Shown here in pieces: positions 10,959 through 22,171 of a stretch of DNA of 64,000 nucleotides. Source of the stretch: Amanita rubescens (taxonomy: Eukaryota > Basidiomycota > Agaricomycetes > Agaricales > Amanitaceae); NCBI GenBank assembly GCA_015039365.1, contig WION01000088.1, positions 1-64,000 on the forward strand, written 5' to 3'. How positions within the stretch are numbered: position 1 is the stretch's first letter; every line of letters begins with the position of its first letter. The notes under the pieces were generated by a model, which was given only the letters and a program-made list of their open reading frames with translations, had not been told where the DNA came from and searched no databases. A program made the position numbers and the translations under genes.

Positions 10959-13366
10959 TTACCGAAATAATGGACTTTCGCTTCCGAGCTCTGTAAACTG
11001 ACCCTTGTGAGTTTCGTCAAGCCCTCGAGCAGCACAATCAGCTTCCTTAGCCTTGTTTATTCTCCAAAAATCCCACATGCAAAACGAGGTGAGGGTGATA
11101 CTATAAAAGAATTTGTTGAATTTGTTTCTATGTCAACAAGGGGTAGGACATACACCACAGTTAACAATCCAATGCAAGTGCCATGTCCCACAAAGAAATG
11201 GGGTGGTTTGAGATATATAAAGGACGAGCAGACACTGTTAAGATCGGATTAACTGAATAAATAGGAAAGACTATCAATATCTTACCCTCCGAAATTCGCC
11301 ACGGCAGAAGTAAATGCAATCGTCACCGCTTAAGCATTCTATTAGTCCTTAGGGCTAACTAAAAGGCGATGACGCACCTTTCCTGACATCACCTCCAGCA
11401 ATAGAGCTAACCCAGGCCAGGAAAACCGCACAGGCAGGGAATTCTCCAGCGGCAGCAAGTATGGCACCAACATAAGCTACATCAGGCCTTGTCTGCGTGA
11501 TAAGTATGGTGAACCCAACAAGCGAGACAACGGATCCCCCAATTATGAATGGACCTCGTAAATTGCATTTGTCAGAGAAATATGCAACTGTGTCAGTGTC
11601 ATCAACATTATCTGGCGGACCAATGAGGTAGACCTGCCTGAAATAGCGGCCACACATCCAATCACGTAGGGAGGAATCGAAAGAAGTTGAGAAATCGCTG
11701 CAGAGTAACCTGCGCACGATATAAGACCCGTGTTATACCAAGCACCACCCCTGCTTACCCAGCGAATTAATGATTGTAGGGAGGAACAGCGCAATCGCAT
11801 AGCCAGGTATCAAAAGACCAAGATAAATCACAGACAGGATATAAGGTTTGTAATCCGAAAACGCTTGCCAGACGAATTTTGCTTCGTAATGAGTGGCAAG
11901 GCCTTGTGTGTCCTCTTTCAAAGTGTTAATAACAACTTGTTTTTCATGTGGTGTTAAGAAGGTCGCCGTATCTGGATACTATGACAGCATGAGAACCACG
12001 AAGAACAACGACATGATCAAACTAACATCATACATCATGAAGTAGGAGAGAGTTGCCATAACAATTGTCGCTGATTATGCGTCAGCGAAAGAACGAAGAC
12101 ATGAAGCATGGACCTACCCAAGCCTTCGAGACAAAACTGGTTTACAACGATGTCGATAGATTGCAGAATAGTGTTGAAAGTAACGTATACGTACTATCCA
12201 TTGCCATCCGTGGAGACCACCAATGCCTTCCATGTGTTCAATCCCAAAGCTATCAAGGAGTTACAGTCCACAATGTGAAAACGAAGCTTCAACACTTACG
12301 CTAAGATACCGCTGAATGCCCCTAGGAAACAGCAAGTTGACTTGATACGATGATTTGAATCGTGGATTCACATACCTGCAGCTGTGCCGGCAGAGAAGAA
12401 AATGGCGATTCTCAAGGCTACATCTTGCCTCCTATACCACAGAGACAAATAAAATATAACCTACGCATGTCAGTGATGGCTTAGAAAGCCGCGTAATGGG
12501 AGACGCTTACACCAGGGAATAGGCCAGCTTCAGTGAAGCCAAGGAAGATTCGAGCGCTACGATTCTTACATCACGAGTTTAAAGAACGAAAAGGACCACG
12601 AACATCAATAAGCCCTCGAACGTTTCACACAAGCTCATCAATGTCGTAACAATACCTGCGTAGATCATCAATTATTCAGGTAGACATGTTTTAAATTGTG
12701 CCGTACCCCAAGCGATCATTATTGACGGTACTATCGAGTATGTCAGTTTAAAATGAGAGGACGTGTACAATTGAACCTACTCCAGCGTGACGGCCGAACG
12801 AGTTTCAATATAATATTTCTAGGAATCGCAAAGTCAACGAACGTCACATTTGGGGCAATAATGCACTCATACGAGGGCACTTCGACGAGAGCATACGATA
12901 TCTATGCGACATCGGTTAGAGGTCGTTCAAGCACAAATAGACATAGTTTCGTACGAATAAGACGGCTGCAATCTTTAAATAGTCAGGTCGAACCGGCTCA
13001 CATTCATAAATTAAACGCGTACAATATTAAACCTGAGCCCCGTAAGATGAGCATCCCGGACCATTCCGGCAATCTTCGCATTCCCTAGATAAAACGAGAT
13101 GATGATTCCTTGCCTCGTAGCCCAACGTAAAGATTTACCAATGTTGATACGATCGCTGAGAATTGGTGAAAACAACGGAGAATAGCGTGAGTACTCTGCT
13201 ATATGCGCACTTACAGGAAGGATAAAAGAAATAGAATGGTGACGCAAGGTAAAAGATGGATGTCTAATTTTCGCAGTATCCTCCGGCGCTCTGCTTCGGA
13301 AATCTTGTTCATCATGCCTTCGCTCTCGCTAACAGCAGAAACGTCTTCCGTCTTGATAGATCCCAT
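10959..13366 (-). CDS. MFS transporter, anion:cation symporter, copy 2
   Basis: Same exon order as copy 1 with clear divergence, starting MGSIKTEDVSA. Landmarks: RRILRKLDIHLLPC, VLFISYALVEVPSN, ILEGLATIVMATLS-type segment, TATFLTPHEKQVVIN, AIALFLPTIINSLG, GGSVVSLVGFTILIT, GGVCSSFIYLKPPHFF, WDFWRINKAKEAD and LGSESPLFR. A TAT-to-TAA difference places its stop (10959-10961) immediately after LFR, slightly shortening the tail relative to copies 1 and 3. The shared GC-AG intron is at 11588-11637. I found no frame lesion in the segments traced, so it is probably functional. Substrate unknown. Confidence 0.8.
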
Positions 13367-13406
13367 GGATGTCTATATCAAATGCGAGCGATAAAAGTGA
13401 TGCATT

Positions 13407-13438
13407 TTATATAACTGCTCGCTACTTGGCAGCCCCTT
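13407..13438 (-). promoter_or_regulatory. Core promoter of MFS copy 2
   Basis: TTATATAA at 13407-13414, 41 bp upstream of the ATG, and GGCAGCCCCTT at 13428-13438, the same pair and order as in copy 1. Confidence 0.6.
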
Positions 13439-14481
13439 GATACATGAATTCAGACAGGTCACGGGATAAACTCGATGTGTTCAAGTACCAAATGACACCA
13501 CAAGACAAGGACTCGGACCGAGTAGGATAAGTTAAAATTAACTGAGATGATGTGAAAGCGGAAATCTACGTACCAGTCAACTTTCGCATGCGAAGCCCTG
13601 CCACAAACCGATGAACGCGGCTTATCGGAATGGAAACGTTACTCAAGAAACCATCCTCGCATTGTTTCAGAATCATATTGCCCCTATTTCTGTCAGAGAA
13701 GAGATGGGGTGAGTCTAACAAACTTTGTGGCATGTGCAGATACACCAATGGAGCGTCTCGGACATTTCAGAACGGCCACGCTACCTCCATTTGAACTCAG
13801 CTAATCCAAGAGAAGCTAGAGGTCCTAGCCTGGCTGGTTTGAGCACCGTAGATAGCATACGTCTGCCTCGATCTTTGCGCCTTGCCTTCCCAGAAAGACG
13901 TGACTGCGAGGACCGGCCTGACACGAATATGACACCCCGAGGTGACCCATTACGATGAAATCTTTGTACACGCCCTTCAAGGGAGCTGTTCCGTTGCACT
14001 TCAAGTGTCCAATAAAGCAAATCCTAGCTTCCAGTAGGCCAAGGATCACGGCCGTTCATTGCACGCCTGAGGAGCGAGCCAGCACGTTACTCCTCCCCGG
14101 ACCCCTCGCGCTACATTGCCGAAACTGGTGTTGCATGTGTCACTCCTGCAGTAAAGCGGGGGGTGTTGTCGCCCAATAACTTCAACATTACCTGATTTGC
14201 GTTTGTCAGCCATGGGAATATTGGACAGGTGTCCGACTCGGACCTAGGCACCATCACAGTGATCATACACTATTACATACCGCCCAGCAAGAAGTGCCAA
14301 ATTACCGAGGATGACGATGTGCGAGACCGTCGAGACATTAGGTCTTGGCACACTCAGTTATGTACATTCTTGTTATTACTTCCCAGCTCCAGGAGAATAC
14401 GGTAAAGTGAAAAGCGGAATAAACAGGAGATTTAGTTACCTTAGATTGTAAACCTGAGGGAAGCTTAGAGATGGGACTTGC
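13439..14481. other. Intergenic spacer between MFS copies 2 and 3
   Basis: About 13450-13570 is homologous to the spacer beyond copy 1. From 13700 to 14400 several short ORFs overlap on both strands without recognisable motifs; none is supported. Confidence 0.4.
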
Positions 14482-16916
14482 TCAACGAATGTGGCACGCA
14501 TACCGGAACAGTGGGCTTTCGCTCCCGAGCTCTACAAGGTCGCCTTTTTTAATTTCATCAAGACCTCGAGCAGCGCAATCAATTTCCTTAGCCTTGTTCA
14601 GTCTCCAAAGGTCCCACATGAAATATAAGGTGAGAGAAATACTATGGAAGAAACTGTTTAATTCACTTCCCGATAAACGAGAAATTAAACCCACACTACA
14701 GTTGACAATCCAATGCAAATACCGTGGCCCATAAAGAAACGGGGTGGCTGTAGGTATATAAAGGATGAGCACACGCTGCCGATGTCATATCAAACATGTT
14801 CAACTTGACAAATAGGGGAGTATCTCACCCTCCAAGATTTCCCATTGTAATAACCAAAGCAAGGGTCACTCCTTAAGGTTTCCCTTTAATCTCGTCTGAT
14901 GATAAAAGAATTGATGACGCACCTTTCCTGACATCACCCCCGGCAATAGAGCCAGCCCAGGCCAACCCAATTCCAACGGTAGAGAAGTGTCCTGTAACAG
15001 CAACAATGCTACCCACATAACCTACAACTGGCTTCGTCTGTGTGATAAGTATGATGAACCCAACAAGCGAGACAACAGATCCCCCAATGACGAATGGGCC
15101 TCGCAGATTGTATTTGTCAGAGACATATGCAACTGTAGCACATTGTTGTCAAAAATGACCCGTGGCACGACGTGATATACCTGCCTGACATGGCGAAAAT
15201 ACATGCGACAACGTAAGGAGGAATTGATAAAAGTTGAGCGTTTGCTGCAGAGTAACCTGCGCACACTATGAGACACACGTTGTGTCAAAAGTCACTCTCG
15301 CTTTCCTAGAGAATTGATGATCGTAGGGAGGAAAAGCGCAATAGCATAGCCAGCTGTTGTGGAGCAAAGATGTATCACGGACAGGATATAAGACTTGTAA
15401 TCCGACAACGCTTGCCAGATGAATTTTGCATCGTAATAAGTAGCGAGGCCTTGCGTGTCCTCTTTGAGCATGTTGATGATCACTTGCTTTTCTTGCGGTG
15501 TTAGAAAGGTCACCGTACCCGGGTACTATAACAGCGTTTAGAAGCACGAAGAGAATAAGGACATGGTCAGACTAACATCATGCATCATGAAGTAAGAGAG
15601 AGTCGCTATAATAATTGTAGCTGATTACGCATCAGTGAAGAGTTGGGACGCAAATAATTATGAATCTACCCAAGCCTTCGAGGCAAAACTAGACTGCGGC
15701 GATATTAATGTAATGCAGAACAATGTGATAAAAGTGACGCACTATCCATTGCCATCCATGGAGACCACCGATGCCTTCCATATGTTTAATTCCAAAACTA
15801 TGAAAGAGTTACGGTCCACGATGTGAAAATGAAGGTTTAACACCTACGCTAGGATACCACTAAATGCACCTAGAAAATGTCACTTAATATGATGGTTGAA
15901 TTTCAGATTGACGTGCCTGCAGCTGATGCGGCGGAGAAGAAAATGGATAGTCTCAAAGCTAGGTCTCGCCTTGTGTACCACACGGACAAATAGAATACAA
16001 CCTACACATGCCAATGATAACCCGGAAAGTCGTGGAATGAAAGACCTTACACCAGGGTATAGGCCGGCTTCAGCCAAGCCAAGGAATATTCGAGCACTAC
16101 AATGTCGCTTAGATATCACCCTTCTGAAGAGAGATATAGATACGAACATTAATAACCCCTCAAACGTTTTACACAAGCCCATCAGCGTCATGACAATACC
16201 TGAGTAGATCATCAGAATTTAGGTAGGCATACTTCGAATCATATCCTACCCCAAGCGATCATGATTGACGGTACTATATCAAGATGTGAGTTCAGGAAAA
16301 AAGATACACGTACAAACCTACTCCAACGTGACGGCCTGACAAGTTTCATAATGATGTTCCTAGAAAACCTCAAGTCAACAAACGCCACAGTTGTCGCAAT
16401 ACCGTGCTCGTACGAGGGGACTTCTGCAAGAGCATATGGTATCTGCAGACAATCATTACAGATTATTGAACCTCAAATAGAGATGGCTTCGTACGAAGAA
16501 AACGGCCGCAACCTTTATTTAAATAGTCAGGCCAAACCTGGCGTACACTTCTAAATTGAACACATACAATATTAAACCTAAGACCCTTAAGATGAGCATC
16601 CTGAACCATCCCGGCTATCTTCGCATTCCCTAGAATAAACGAAATTAGGATTCCCTGTTTCATAACCAAACGTTAGGATGTACCAATATTGAGACGATCA
16701 CTTTGGATTGTCAGAGAGCAGGTGAATACTTTGCTATATGCTCACTTACAGGTAGGATAAAAGATACAAGATGGTAACGCAAGGTGAAAGCTTGATGTCT
16801 ATTTTTCGCAGTATCCGCCGGCGCTCTGCTTCAGGTATCTTGTTCACCAAGCTTTCGCTTTGGATAACAGCATTTTCAGAGATGTCGCCCGCCTTGAAAG
16901 AATCTTCGGATGCCAT
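14482..16916 (-). pseudogene. MFS transporter, anion:cation symporter, copy 3, with destroyed splice donor
   Basis: Starts MASEDSFKAGDIS and keeps the family segments: RRILRKIDIKLSPC, IPYALAEVPSN, GIVMTLMGLCKTFEGLL, ARIFLGLAEAGLYPG, TFLTPQEKQVIIN, AIALFLPTIINSL, IYLQPPRFFMGHG and LGSESPLFRYACHIR. The donor after FLPTIINSLG, which is GTAAGC in copies 1 and 2, reads GAAAGC here (GA at 15304-15305), so reading through gives a stop after GKRE. A second donor after SAAG reads GC (tolerable), and the shared GC-AG intron lies at 15133-15184. All other frames traced are open. Either this is a very young pseudogene or an unusual donor or alternative splice is used. Confidence 0.7.
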
Positions 16917-16950
16917 GAATATCTAGAGGGAGCGAAAAGGGCGGTGCATG

Positions 16951-16981
16951 TTATATAACTGCTAGCTGCTCGGCAGCGCCT
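16951..16981 (-). promoter_or_regulatory. Core promoter of MFS copy 3
   Basis: TTATATAA at 16951-16958, 35 bp upstream of the ATG, followed by GGCAGCGCCT from 16972, matching the boxes upstream of copies 1 and 2. Confidence 0.55.
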
Positions 16982-17753
16982 GAAGAATGTTGGTATTTAA
17001 ACCAGTTAGGGAATAATTTTTAAATCCACTAAGGAAGTTCCGCTAACCTCGTTAGCTCTCCTTTGGATGGAAGATGCAGAAGCCTTTGGTTCGGATTGGA
17101 AGGTTGTCTTGGCCTGTTTCTGCCAGCGACCGTAAGCCTGATCAACACTGAATTCAACTATACATTCTGGTTTCGCAACAAACTCGGGTGCGTGACTTAC
17201 GGGGTAGTCCTAAACTCGTGCAGCGCCGTCTCCCATAATAGATAATTGAACAAAGTTTGTCTTTAGCATGCTGTACGTGATTCGAGAGCCGAAAATACAG
17301 CCATGGGGAGCGAGTAACGACTCAATGAATTTCCCGTTGGGTGTGTAATAGCGCTTAAGGGTCAAATAGATCCATCCCAGTTTTCCGAATTCCAATCCCA
17401 TGGCTGGTAGACGTGAAAGTTAGTGTCGCGGGCGGGTGAGTAGATAACGAAGAAACCGGCAAGTGCCAAATATTAAAGCCCACCCGAAAATAGCGTGACA
17501 CTGCCGTGACCGTGGAGCCTGGCGTGCAGTTGGACGTTCAAGTTGGCTCCCCATTCTCTGCGCAATACCTATGCCCTCGCGACTACCATGAACGCACCAG
17601 AATACCATAGGGCATGCTCAAATATCTAACAGAAGTGTTCAGATGAGACCGGGCATCAGCCATTTCATTTCAATCATCGACCACTTATCGATCGCCGTCT
17701 CGTTTCTGCATTCTGCGGATATCGATGATCACGCGATTATCACCATCACCTCC
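16982..17753. other. Intergenic region between MFS copy 3 and pyrophosphatase
   Basis: Holds the upstream regions of two divergently transcribed genes. No ORF here has recognisable motifs. The part from about 17600 presumably contains the pyrophosphatase promoter and 5' leader, but no clear TATA box was seen. Confidence 0.4.
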
Positions 17754-18956
17754 ATGACTCCTCGTACGTCTCCTCCTACCTCTTCCAATCCTATTCTTAC
17801 ATTTCCCTCCCAGAATACACAACCCGTCGCATCGGGTCTCCCAACACTCTCGGTGCGCTCTAACCTTCTCTGCCTCGCCATCCTCTCACCTGTACCATAG
17901 AACACCGCGTCTACATCGAACAGAACGGCTCCGTGGTCTCACCCTTCCATGACATCCCCCTCTTTGCAGACCAGAGTAATGGCATCCTCAACATGGTTGT
18001 TGAGATTCCGCGTTGGACCAACGCCAAGATGGAAACATCCAAGGATGAATTCTTCAACCCTATCAAGCAGGACACAAAGAAGGGCAAGCTGCGCTTCGTC
18101 CGCAACTGTTTCCCCTACAAGGGCTACATCTGGAACTACGGTGCGTTCCCCCAGGTAAGCTACATGGGCATCTCGCTCTTGATCACATTGATTTCCACGT
18201 GTACGCTCAGACTTGGGAAGATCCCTCTGCGACTCACCCGGAGACTAACGCGGGGGGCGACAACGATCCACTTGACGTCTGCGAAATTGGCGAGTCGGTT
18301 GGTTACGTCGGTCAAGTCAAGCAGGTCAAGGTCCTCGGTATTATAGCGCTCCTAGACGAGGGCGAGACGGATTGGAAAGTCATCGTCATCGATGTATCGG
18401 ATCCCATCGCTAGCAAGGTGAACGACATTGACGATGTCGAGACGTACTTCCCTGGCTTGCTCAAGGCCACTTGCGAGTGGTTCAGGTAAGAGTCATCGTC
18501 CATCTGCCAGATAGAACGACGAACTGAATTGTATACCTTAGGATCTACAAGATTCCCGATGGCAAGCCCGAGAACAAGTTTGCTTTCTCCGGCGAAGCCA
18601 AGAACAAGAAGTACGCGGCTGGCATCATCCACGAATGTCATGAAGCATGGCGAGGCCTCATCAGCGGCGAGACGCCCAACTCCAGTATCTCCCTGTGAGC
18701 TGTTTGAATATCAGTTTTTAAATTTACATGTCTTCATTGCATGCCAGTTCTAACGTCACCGTCGAGGGGTCCTCCGACATCATCAAAACGACCAATCCGC
18801 GATACGCCGAGCTTCCTCCTAACTCGGCGAAGCATCCTGCACCGATCGACCCCGAAAGTAAGGCATACAAACAATCGATCTGTTGAAACCATTGCTAATA
18901 CCAATGCATACACAGTATCAAAATGGTTCTACATTTCAGCTGGGCAAGTAGCATGA
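17754..18956 (+). CDS. IPP1: Inorganic pyrophosphatase (soluble, family I)
   Basis: Hydrolyses diphosphate to two phosphates in the cytosol, driving biosynthetic reactions. Seven exons (17754-17763, 17814-17852, 17901-18154, 18211-18485, 18542-18694, 18748-18857, 18916-18956) sum to 882 nt, 293 aa, the usual fungal length. The start [15 protein letters not shown] joins [10 protein letters not shown] in phase. Signature residues are present: [24 protein letters not shown], the metal-binding [37 protein letters not shown] and SGEAKNKKY. It ends [12 protein letters not shown]. All splice sites are GT-AG and the first exon is only 10 nt. Intact housekeeping gene. Confidence 0.97.
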
Positions 18957-19760
18957 ATCCCAGAAAATTCAACGCACGGCCGTTCCATGTCTCGAAATAT
19001 AAATCGTTGAATTTTGCGAATCTACATGATTGTGTTCGGGGAAGCGTTAATGAGCTCTTTCACTTCGACGTTCCATCCGGTACAGGCGGTGCCAAATATC
19101 CAATGTGAATCGGCTTCATCCCCACCGTGGGCGAGTTTGGAACTTAGTTTTTCCTTTTCTCCTGGTTTGCCTTGCATTATAGATTTCTGCCCACCCATCC
19201 ACAACCGAGAAAAGCATCAACCCCGGCGTATGCGTCAGATCATCAAATCGGACGCCATGCGAAATATGGCTAGGGAACAAGTCTTGAATGCGAGCGTACA
19301 AACGAGCACCATAGTTCGAACAATATCTTCTCAGCCCGTTTGATCCCTGCTAATCCCTGTCACTTTTAAAACACTCTAAATTGCAATGAGCAGGAGCTCT
19401 TACAATGACAACCGGACGGTCCGGACCATTACCCCATTTAGCTACATTACTTAAAAATAAATAAATAAAATAAACTCGGAGTCGATCAATTTGTTACTAA
19501 AAGCAATCGCCTTCTTCCGACTCGATCGAAATTCAAACCTACGTTCCTCAAAGTACATCCAAAATAAAGTCCCTTCAAGTAACACAAAAGTCAAGATGCC
19601 GACATCGATAACCTGAACCCAAAATGCGCAGCCAACGTCTACCCCCAATCCAATTTACGACAACGGGGCGTCTAAGCATATGCATAAACTATATGCATCC
19701 CCCTGTACGATTGTTGCCCTCCCCTCCCAACGAGGCGTGTGCTTTATCACAACCTTCTGC
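18957..19760. other. Intergenic, 3' ends of two convergent genes
   Basis: Contains the 3' region of the pyrophosphatase gene and of the minus-strand membrane-protein gene. An A/T-rich run near 19455-19475 could serve polyadenylation. No coding feature is supported. Confidence 0.4.
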
Positions 19761-20311
19761 TTACGCACTTGGAGGAGGGTACGCGAAACATTGTTTTTGA
19801 ACGTCGAGGCACTCTTCGTCATAGCTTGGTAGTCTATGCTGTTGAGCAACGACGTTCGCGGGTACGATAGTAGATTCGGGACCAACAGAGGGAGGTGGTG
19901 GTGGTACTTGCGCCATTTCAGGACAAGTCAAAACTATAAGAGACGGTAGTGAGCAAGTTTGGTTGGCAGTAATTATGTTGGACAATTACCTGATGGTTGC
20001 TCTTGTAGCGGTTCTCGGGTATATACAGGTGGTGGATCAGCAATGCTTTCTAAAAGAAATCATAGTATTAGTTCGTTGTCGTTTGGAGCAAAGATGGTGT
20101 ACCTACGATTTCGACGAACAGACCCAGATTCGAGTTGATTTGGAGTGTTTGGAGATTGCAGCGGGTGTTGGTTTTTTTCTTCTTCCTTGTTATAAGTGCG
20201 AATGGCTATGCATGCCATAAAGAACGTGAAAAGAATGGAGACGATGGCAATAATAATGAGGTAGTAATGAACGCGATGTCGTTCCGGTGGATTGGATGCT
20301 CCTGACTCCAT
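19761..20311 (-). CDS. Small single-pass membrane protein with PY motifs
   Basis: Three exons (20107-20311, 19990-20049, 19761-19933) join in phase to 145 aa. After a short N-terminus (MESGASNPPERHRVHYY) comes one strongly hydrophobic helix (about residues 17-38) and then a cytosol-like tail. The tail carries DPPPVYTREP, a canonical PPxY, and RLPSYDEEC, a PY-like motif, plus a polyproline run. PPxY motifs bind WW domains of Rsp5/Nedd4 ubiquitin ligases, so this could be a ligase adaptor or a cargo targeted for endocytosis; that is inference. No family recognised. A TTG-initiated extension upstream is unlikely to be used. Confidence 0.65.
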
Positions 20312-22171
20312 GGTACGGTCGTGTATGGGAGAGACTGGGCCTTCGGACAAACGGCAAGCTTTTATTAGTAATATAAATAGTAAGTGCCGTAACTATGAAA
20401 GTGGCCATATGTATTTTGATTAACATCGCTGTGACGTGCATCATGCATCAGGACCGGGTGCTGAGCGCAATTAATCTTGGCAAGATTTTAGTTGTAAGTA
20501 GCACTACTTACTGTGCGCCAGGTTGTCAGTGTGCTGTTCTTAGCTCGAGGACAGAGGTACGTAAAGCTATTATCAGACAGACGGGAGTCGAGCCTCGGAG
20601 TCGTTCGAGAACAGGTTATATTTAGCCTAGCTTCTTGCACCCCTGTTTATGTAAGAAGGAAAATGCAACGAGTATCAGCTCCACCGCTTTCCCGTTTCAA
20701 GGCAGGTCATGTGTTAATGATTTCTCTGCCGGCAGGCCCATAACGAATAAAAAGGTCGCACTTTGTGCTTCGCCGATTCGTCAATTACAGCTGATTCTTC
20801 ATTTTTTATACCAGGGAAAAGGAAAGCAGGTGGCAAGGATTCGTGCCTGAATGCAAGCATGCGCAACAATTTCATGCGCAAGATCCACCGCGGCTAAGGA
20901 GGTAAGAGGGACCGGTCATCTTTCCGCCGAAAACATATTGCTCACTGAGCCAGTCGTGCCACAGAAACCTGCCGGTGTATTGGCAGTGAACATGATTCCT
21001 CATACGGGACCTTGAACGTGTCAACTGACGGTTCGCAAAAAACGGAATACTAACGGCCGACGCGGCACTCCTCTCAAGCTTCGCGATCTCTCTCCACCTG
21101 ACAACCGATGGTTCGACTAAAGAAGGTCTTGTACAGTCTGGTTGGAATCGATTGTAATAGATCGTACCATATCGGGATTCGGTTCATACGAAGCATAGGG
21201 ATTGGGACAAGCACAACTTGGATGTTTGAACAATCGTTGACAGTTGTTGACGCCTACATGACGCAACTACTAATCGACGCGTTCCTAATTAAGTCTATGG
21301 ATATCCGGTTCCAGTTGAATGAATCTCTCTTATATCTTGTCAGCAACACAGATACTGTCATGGGCACGCCTCCGTGATCTCTTTCCGCCCGAAGATCTCC
21401 GCCTGTCCTCTTCAAATTGTCTATGACGCTGTCAAGGTGAAAACCGACTCCTGTAACCACGGTTAGCCTCCCCTTGTTTCCATACGTTCAATAAACCGCG
21501 TCCTTTTAATGGTGCATGTATTTCTGACCCGGCAAGCATACATATGACGGCTTTCCATTGCTGGTTAGTAATCTCAGTAATCGACGACGTAGTCGGGGAA
21601 TCATGAGCTTTTGAACAGCTGCTTAAAGAGCCTGGTTTCAAGCTTAATGACATCGTCCCCCAAGGCACTGCATAAAAGATGAGAACGACGCGATAGCTGC
21701 CTCGGTTGTTATCTCTGACAGCCTGACGGCGTTTTATGAGGTCATCGCTTAACATTTAATCATGTCAGCTTCATTTGGATCCAAAACTAATATCTGATCG
21801 CTCAGCCTGGTCGGACGCAGCCACCGTCGGATCGATTAACAGCCAAGGGTGCACATACTAACCCGCGTTAGTCGGGTTCGTTCGGGTCTTGAATCGAATA
21901 TCGACCGCTGATGATGGTGGCGCACGCCTATCTGAATATGCCGACACCGACACCGGGGGGTCAGGGCACAAGGCTAGTTAATAGCGTCACTATTTCGCTT
22001 CTTGTTTGAAGGACAACCGTAACGCTCCGACTGACTTTGGCACTACCATGGCGATTCTTGATGCGATCATACCAAGCACTATACCAACCATCAGGTCGTG
22101 ATCCTGTAACTTCCGTCTCTTATCCAGCTTATAGCTATGGTATTTCCGCAACATGCTTCGCAGCATACACA
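20312..22171. other. Unassigned 1.9 kb stretch
   Basis: Many short ORFs (60-107 codons) on both strands, none with recognisable motifs or conserved splice phasing. Holds the promoter of the minus-strand PY-motif gene at its left end and that of the protease homologue at its right end. I see no RNA gene. Confidence 0.4.

Noticed and set aside
12990..13010. B-box-like GGTTCGACC on the minus strand as a second tRNA
   Set aside because: No acceptor, D or anticodon stems can be built around it, and it lies in a transporter intron region.
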